NCBI GenBank assembly: GCA_009775125.1
Contig: VSPD01000028.1
Span: 1-35,754, forward strand
Direction: 5' to 3'
Source of the DNA: Muribaculaceae bacterium
Lineage (GTDB): Bacteria > Bacteroidota > Bacteroidia > Bacteroidales > Muribaculaceae
DNA: 35,754 bases
The notes beneath the pieces were generated by a model. That model was given only the letters and a program-made list of their open reading frames with translations. It was not told the origin of the DNA and searched no databases. Below are positions 33,822 to 35,754 of this stretch, one piece after another; positions within the stretch are counted from its first letter, which is position 1; every line of letters begins with the position of its first letter. Both the position numbers and the translations under genes were made by a program.

Positions 33822-34057
33822 CCCCGGAAGAATGTCGGGCCATCTACCGCCTGCACGAACGCCTCAGCAGCCTGCGCGAACTCCTCCTGTGCCTCGACCC
33901 CGAAGCCGACGCCGCCCTCATCGGGCGCGTAAACGTCGACCGCGAGCGCACCCAAGCGCGCTTCGACGGCTGGTGGACCGACATGGCCGCCAAATACTCA
34001 TGGCCCCCCTCCTCCTACGAGATAGATTTCGAATCCGCCAATATTTATACCCATTAG
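33797..34057 (+). CDS. CXXX-repeat peptide modification system small protein
   Basis: This 86-residue cytoplasmic protein is mostly helical (TPEECRAIYRLHERLSSLRELL). It then has VDRERTQARFDGWW and a C-terminus ending in EIDFESANIYTH. Size, position after the maturase and the WW...DF pattern agree with the small partner protein that accompanies CXXX-repeat maturases; the assignment is from memory of that family. A role in leader binding or in helping the maturase is inference. It starts 25 nt inside the maturase gene. The TAG stop is partly formed by the first bases (AGGAAGAGGG) of the repeat element that follows, so the natural C-terminus may have been altered by insertion. Confidence 0.75.
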   Translation: MRQPIGQVTPEECRAIYRLHERLSSLRELLLCLDPEADAALIGRVNVDRERTQARFDGWWTDMAAKYSWPPSSYEIDFESANIYTH

Positions 34058-34410
34058 GAAGAGGGTGTGTCAAAAAGCCGTGCGTGCCTACAATTTCGAC
34101 GGTTACAGATACAAACCGAAAATGCGGTGCATGGAATCGCAGAGCGATTCAATATTGTAGCCCCGGGTGTAGCGGAAGCGGAACCCGGGGGTTATGCCCA
34201 AGGAGACCAAACGAGGATTTGGAGCGAGCGGCAGCGTAGCGTTCTACACCACGGTCGGCGTTATCGAACGCTCCGGCCGGCCTCCGCTCCAATGCCTTTT
34301 ATGGATGGGCGGTTCCACACACAGGGCTATCGCCCTGCGCTACAATATTTGTCTCCTACGGAGACACAATGTACCGTATTTACGGCTTGTGCTTTTTTAC
34401 ACACCCTGAT
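34056..34410. repeat. Large palindromic repeat element, copy C
   Basis: This is about 355 bp of gene-free DNA. The left end AGGAAGAGGGTGTGTCAAAA (34056-34075) is mirrored by the right end TTTTTTACACACCCTG (34394-34409). Inside is a chain of small hairpins: GAATCG/CGATTC (34135-34151), GGAGCG/CGCTCC (about 34220/34290), CAGGGC-TATC-GCCCTG and GTCTCC-TAC-GGAGAC, plus a CCGTGCGTGCCTACAAT stretch related to the arm ends of copies A and B. Open frames crossing it are not convincing. It appears to be a larger or composite member of the same family as copies A and B. Confidence 0.7.
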
Positions 34411-34413
34411 TTT

Positions 34414-34473
34414 TTTCACAATCCGGAGGATTCTTTGCTTGTGGCAAAGCGCTCCGCGATGAGTGTTCCTACC
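34414..34473. repeat. Interrupted copy of the CACAATCC palindrome
   Basis: TCACAATCCGGAGGATT (34416-34432) matches the right arm of the 38-nt inverted repeat at 25439. It is then cut by about 31 nt that carry their own hairpin CTTTGC/GCAAAG, before the expected TGTTCCTACC resumes at 34464. It is a repeat unit split by a further small insertion. Confidence 0.65.
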
Positions 34474-34505
34474 AAAAGCGGCAACGCCCGGGGGGCGCTG
34501 CCGCT
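34474..34505 (-). terminator. Terminator of the DUF4595 lipoprotein gene
   Basis: A 13-nt stem (34477-34489 with 34493-34505, one G-U type mismatch) with a 3-nt loop ends in TTTT in the minus direction. It lies 22 nt after the stop codon. Confidence 0.8.
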
Positions 34506-34527
34506 GTAAGGTTATGGATGAGGATGA

Positions 34528-35385
34528 TTACCAGGTGAATGTCACGAGGTCGTAACCATCCCAAAACTTGGTGGGGAGACCGTTGGAGTTGAGAGTCCAT
34601 TGGAACGCTACAGGTTCGTCGGTGTATTCATCACCGCCTTCAACACCTTTGCGTACATAGCCCACAGGGAGGTTCTTGACGGCTTTGCCGAGAAGACCGG
34701 CGTAGTAAGCAACGTTCATTTCGTCCATTTCGAGTTGGAAATTGTCGTCGAAGAGCATGAGGCAACCTTTGTTTGCAATCACATTCTTGTACTCGCTGTT
34801 GGTGTAAGCGAATGTGTATGTGCGGGTGTCGCCGTCTTTTTCGTTTTTAACAACTGTGGCCACATCGCCGTTGGAGTAGGCAAGTTTCCATTCCTCGTTG
34901 CTTTCGGAGCGTTTCAGGCGGGTGAGCTGGCCGGCGTTGTTGTATTCAAACCACCATTCGTCGTATTCGTCGCCTTCTTCATAATATTCATCGTTTACGT
35001 CAACGTCGAGGTAGTACTGGTAGGCATATGCTACATAGCCCTGCTTGTTGAGTTCAAGATAGATGTCCCAGCCGTCGTTGGGGTTCTGGCTGTCGCGTTC
35101 TTTCATGCGCACGGTGAAGTTGTGGGCGCGCGACGGGGGCGTGAAAGTGCCGTATTCGAAAGTTACGTTGGTAGTGCCGTCGACAATCTTGGTGAGCTGT
35201 CCTTTTTCGTTGGTGGTGAAAGTGGCGCCGTCGACTGCTGCGGGAAGGCCTTCTTCGAAGATTTCCTCGATGTTGGAGCCGGTGTTGCCTCCTTTGTTGG
35301 GTTCATCATCGTCGCTGCACGATGTGAAAGTAAAACCTGCGATGGCTACCACAGCCAAGGAAGCAAATTTCAGAAAATTTTTCAT
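34528..35385 (-). CDS. DUF4595-type surface lipoprotein
   Basis: This 285-residue lipoprotein has a signal peptide ending FTFTSC, with Cys23 lipidated. The next residues, SDDDEP, match the acidic lipoprotein export signal of Bacteroidota, so the protein should be displayed on the cell surface. The mature part consists of repeated beta-hairpins with Tyr/Asp/Asn-rich turns (WWFEYNNAGQLTRLKRSES, RTYTFAYTNSEY), the pattern seen in DUF4595 proteins with a porin-like fold. It ends with aromatic residues (DLVTFTW). The function is unknown. A structured RNA or leader lies directly upstream, and no TAnnTTTG box is seen immediately in front of the start codon. Confidence 0.8.
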   Translation of the reverse strand: MKNFLKFASLAVVAIAGFTFTSCSDDDEPNKGGNTGSNIEEIFEEGLPAAVDGATFTTNEKGQLTKIVDGTTNVTFEYGTFTPPSRAHNFTVRMKERDSQNPNDGWDIYLELNKQGYVAYAYQYYLDVDVNDEYYEEGDEYDEWWFEYNNAGQLTRLKRSESNEEWKLAYSNGDVATVVKNEKDGDTRTYTFAYTNSEYKNVIANKGCLMLFDDNFQLEMDEMNVAYYAGLLGKAVKNLPVGYVRKGVEGGDEYTDEPVAFQWTLNSNGLPTKFWDGYDLVTFTW

Positions 35386-35432
35386 TTTTTGAGTTATTCA
35401 TGCCGCCGGACCCTCCTCATTGGCATTTCGGG

Positions 35433-35540
35433 AAAAAGAAAAAGCGTGAGAGTCTGTATTTGTTACCCGTACTACCACTCTCAGAGGCTTCTCGCATTGC
35501 CCATTACCGTAGAACGAGTAACGCATAGAAGCCCACGCTT
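35433..35540 (-). ncRNA. Candidate structured RNA or leader ending in a terminator-like U run
   Basis: On the minus strand a three-way junction can form: closing stem AAGCGTG/CACGCTT (35540-35534 with 35448-35442), arm GGCTTCT/AGAAGCC (35533-35527 with 35492-35486; perfect, 7 bp) and arm GAGAGT/ACTCTC (35482-35477 with 35453-35448). TTTTTCTTTTT follows directly (35443-35433). The U run makes it a likely transcript end 48 nt before the lipoprotein start codon. The RNA may extend upstream to about 35690, where more short complementarities occur. It could be an independent ncRNA or a terminating leader for the lipoprotein gene. Confidence 0.5.
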
Positions 35541-35685
35541 GTAAATATGCAAATCATTGCGGCAAGGCATACGCCTCCCGGACAGGATTTCCATATCCAA
35601 GGGCATCTATCCGCCACTCCGCTCCTGACGATAATGAAATTTTGCGAGAATCTCCGAGAGTCAAGAACAAAGCGCAAATAAACTC

Positions 35686-35693
35686 TAACTTTG
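35686..35693 (+). promoter_or_regulatory. -7 box for a plus-strand gene beyond the window
   Basis: TAACTTTG matches the -7 consensus on the plus strand 61 nt before the end of the window. No clear TTTG at -33 is present. A transcript from here would enter a gene outside the sequence; no start codon with a long frame lies between 35694 and 35754. Confidence 0.4.
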
Positions 35694-35754
35694 CAGCAGC
35701 AAGTGGGAAAATGGCAAATTCGTCTTAAAAAAGCCAAGAGAGGCGGTCGGATTT

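Noticed and set aside
34113..34160. Possible tRNA-like fold around the GAATCG/CGATTC hairpin
   Set aside because: No T-loop (GGTTCGA), anticodon arm or acceptor stem could be assembled. The block recurs within repeats.
34067..34462. 131-residue and 71-residue plus-strand frames after the CXXX partner gene
   Set aside because: They run through the palindromic repeat element copy C, and the residues follow the hairpin repeats. No promoter or family pattern supports them.
35504..35737. 77-residue minus-strand frame upstream of the DUF4595 gene
   Set aside because: It covers the region of the structured RNA candidate, has an odd composition (many Cys, Trp and Ile with no pattern) and stops inside the junction. 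It is more likely a chance frame in a non-coding transcript.

Overview
The window looks like chromosomal DNA of a gut-type Bacteroidales bacterium, most likely Muribaculaceae or a close relative. This rests on several things seen in the sequence: promoters of the Bacteroidota type (TTTG, about 19-20 nt, TAnnTTTG), AT-rich translation starts without clear Shine-Dalgarno sites, SPII lipoproteins, DUF1573, DUF3943 and DUF4595 proteins, gingipain-like C25 proteases with a type IX secretion (T9SS) type C-terminal tail on a neighbouring protease, and a CXXX-repeat radical-SAM peptide system. The family-level placement is inference.

Layout. 1-3.9 kb: a strand-minus block with a PurF-like protein that has lost its glutaminase nucleophile, a 49-residue small protein and a TPR/OmpA-like lipoprotein. 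4.1-7.4 kb: a tightly coupled ptb-buk-MATE operon (acyl-phosphate to short-chain fatty acid plus ATP, and an exporter). 7.4-8.3 kb: a convergent DUF3943 membrane protein. 8.4-19.1 kb: two gingipain-fold (C25) proteins of nearly equal length, the first PorU-like, flanking the redox sensor Rex and a degenerate FAH-fold protein, followed by a secreted M6 metalloprotease with a sorting-type tail. 19.1-25.0 kb: a BadF/BcrA-type kinase, an aminotransferase, TyrS and polynucleotide phosphorylase with an unusual Arg/Gly-rich tail.

25.0-26.1 kb is gene-free. It holds palindromic repeats, including a perfect 38-nt inverted repeat, and a strong candidate for a structured non-coding RNA of about 258 nt with its own promoter and a long rod-like fold. 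26.1-28.2 kb carries three small secreted proteins. 28.3-34.1 kb contains a DUF1573 protein, a 701-residue protein I do not recognise, and a complete ribosomally made peptide system: a precursor with an acidic Pro-rich leader and CXXX repeats, a two-module radical SAM/SPASM maturase, and a small partner protein. 34.1-34.4 kb is a large palindromic repeat element. 34.5-35.4 kb is a surface-type DUF4595 lipoprotein preceded by a second structured RNA or leader on the minus strand.

The most notable items are the CXXX peptide cluster with its unexplained 701-residue neighbour, the rod-like RNA at 25.8-26.1 kb, the paired C25 proteins around Rex, the conserved-looking pseudo-glutaminase PurF paralogue, and a family of nested palindromes whose ends supply the TAG stop codons of two genes.
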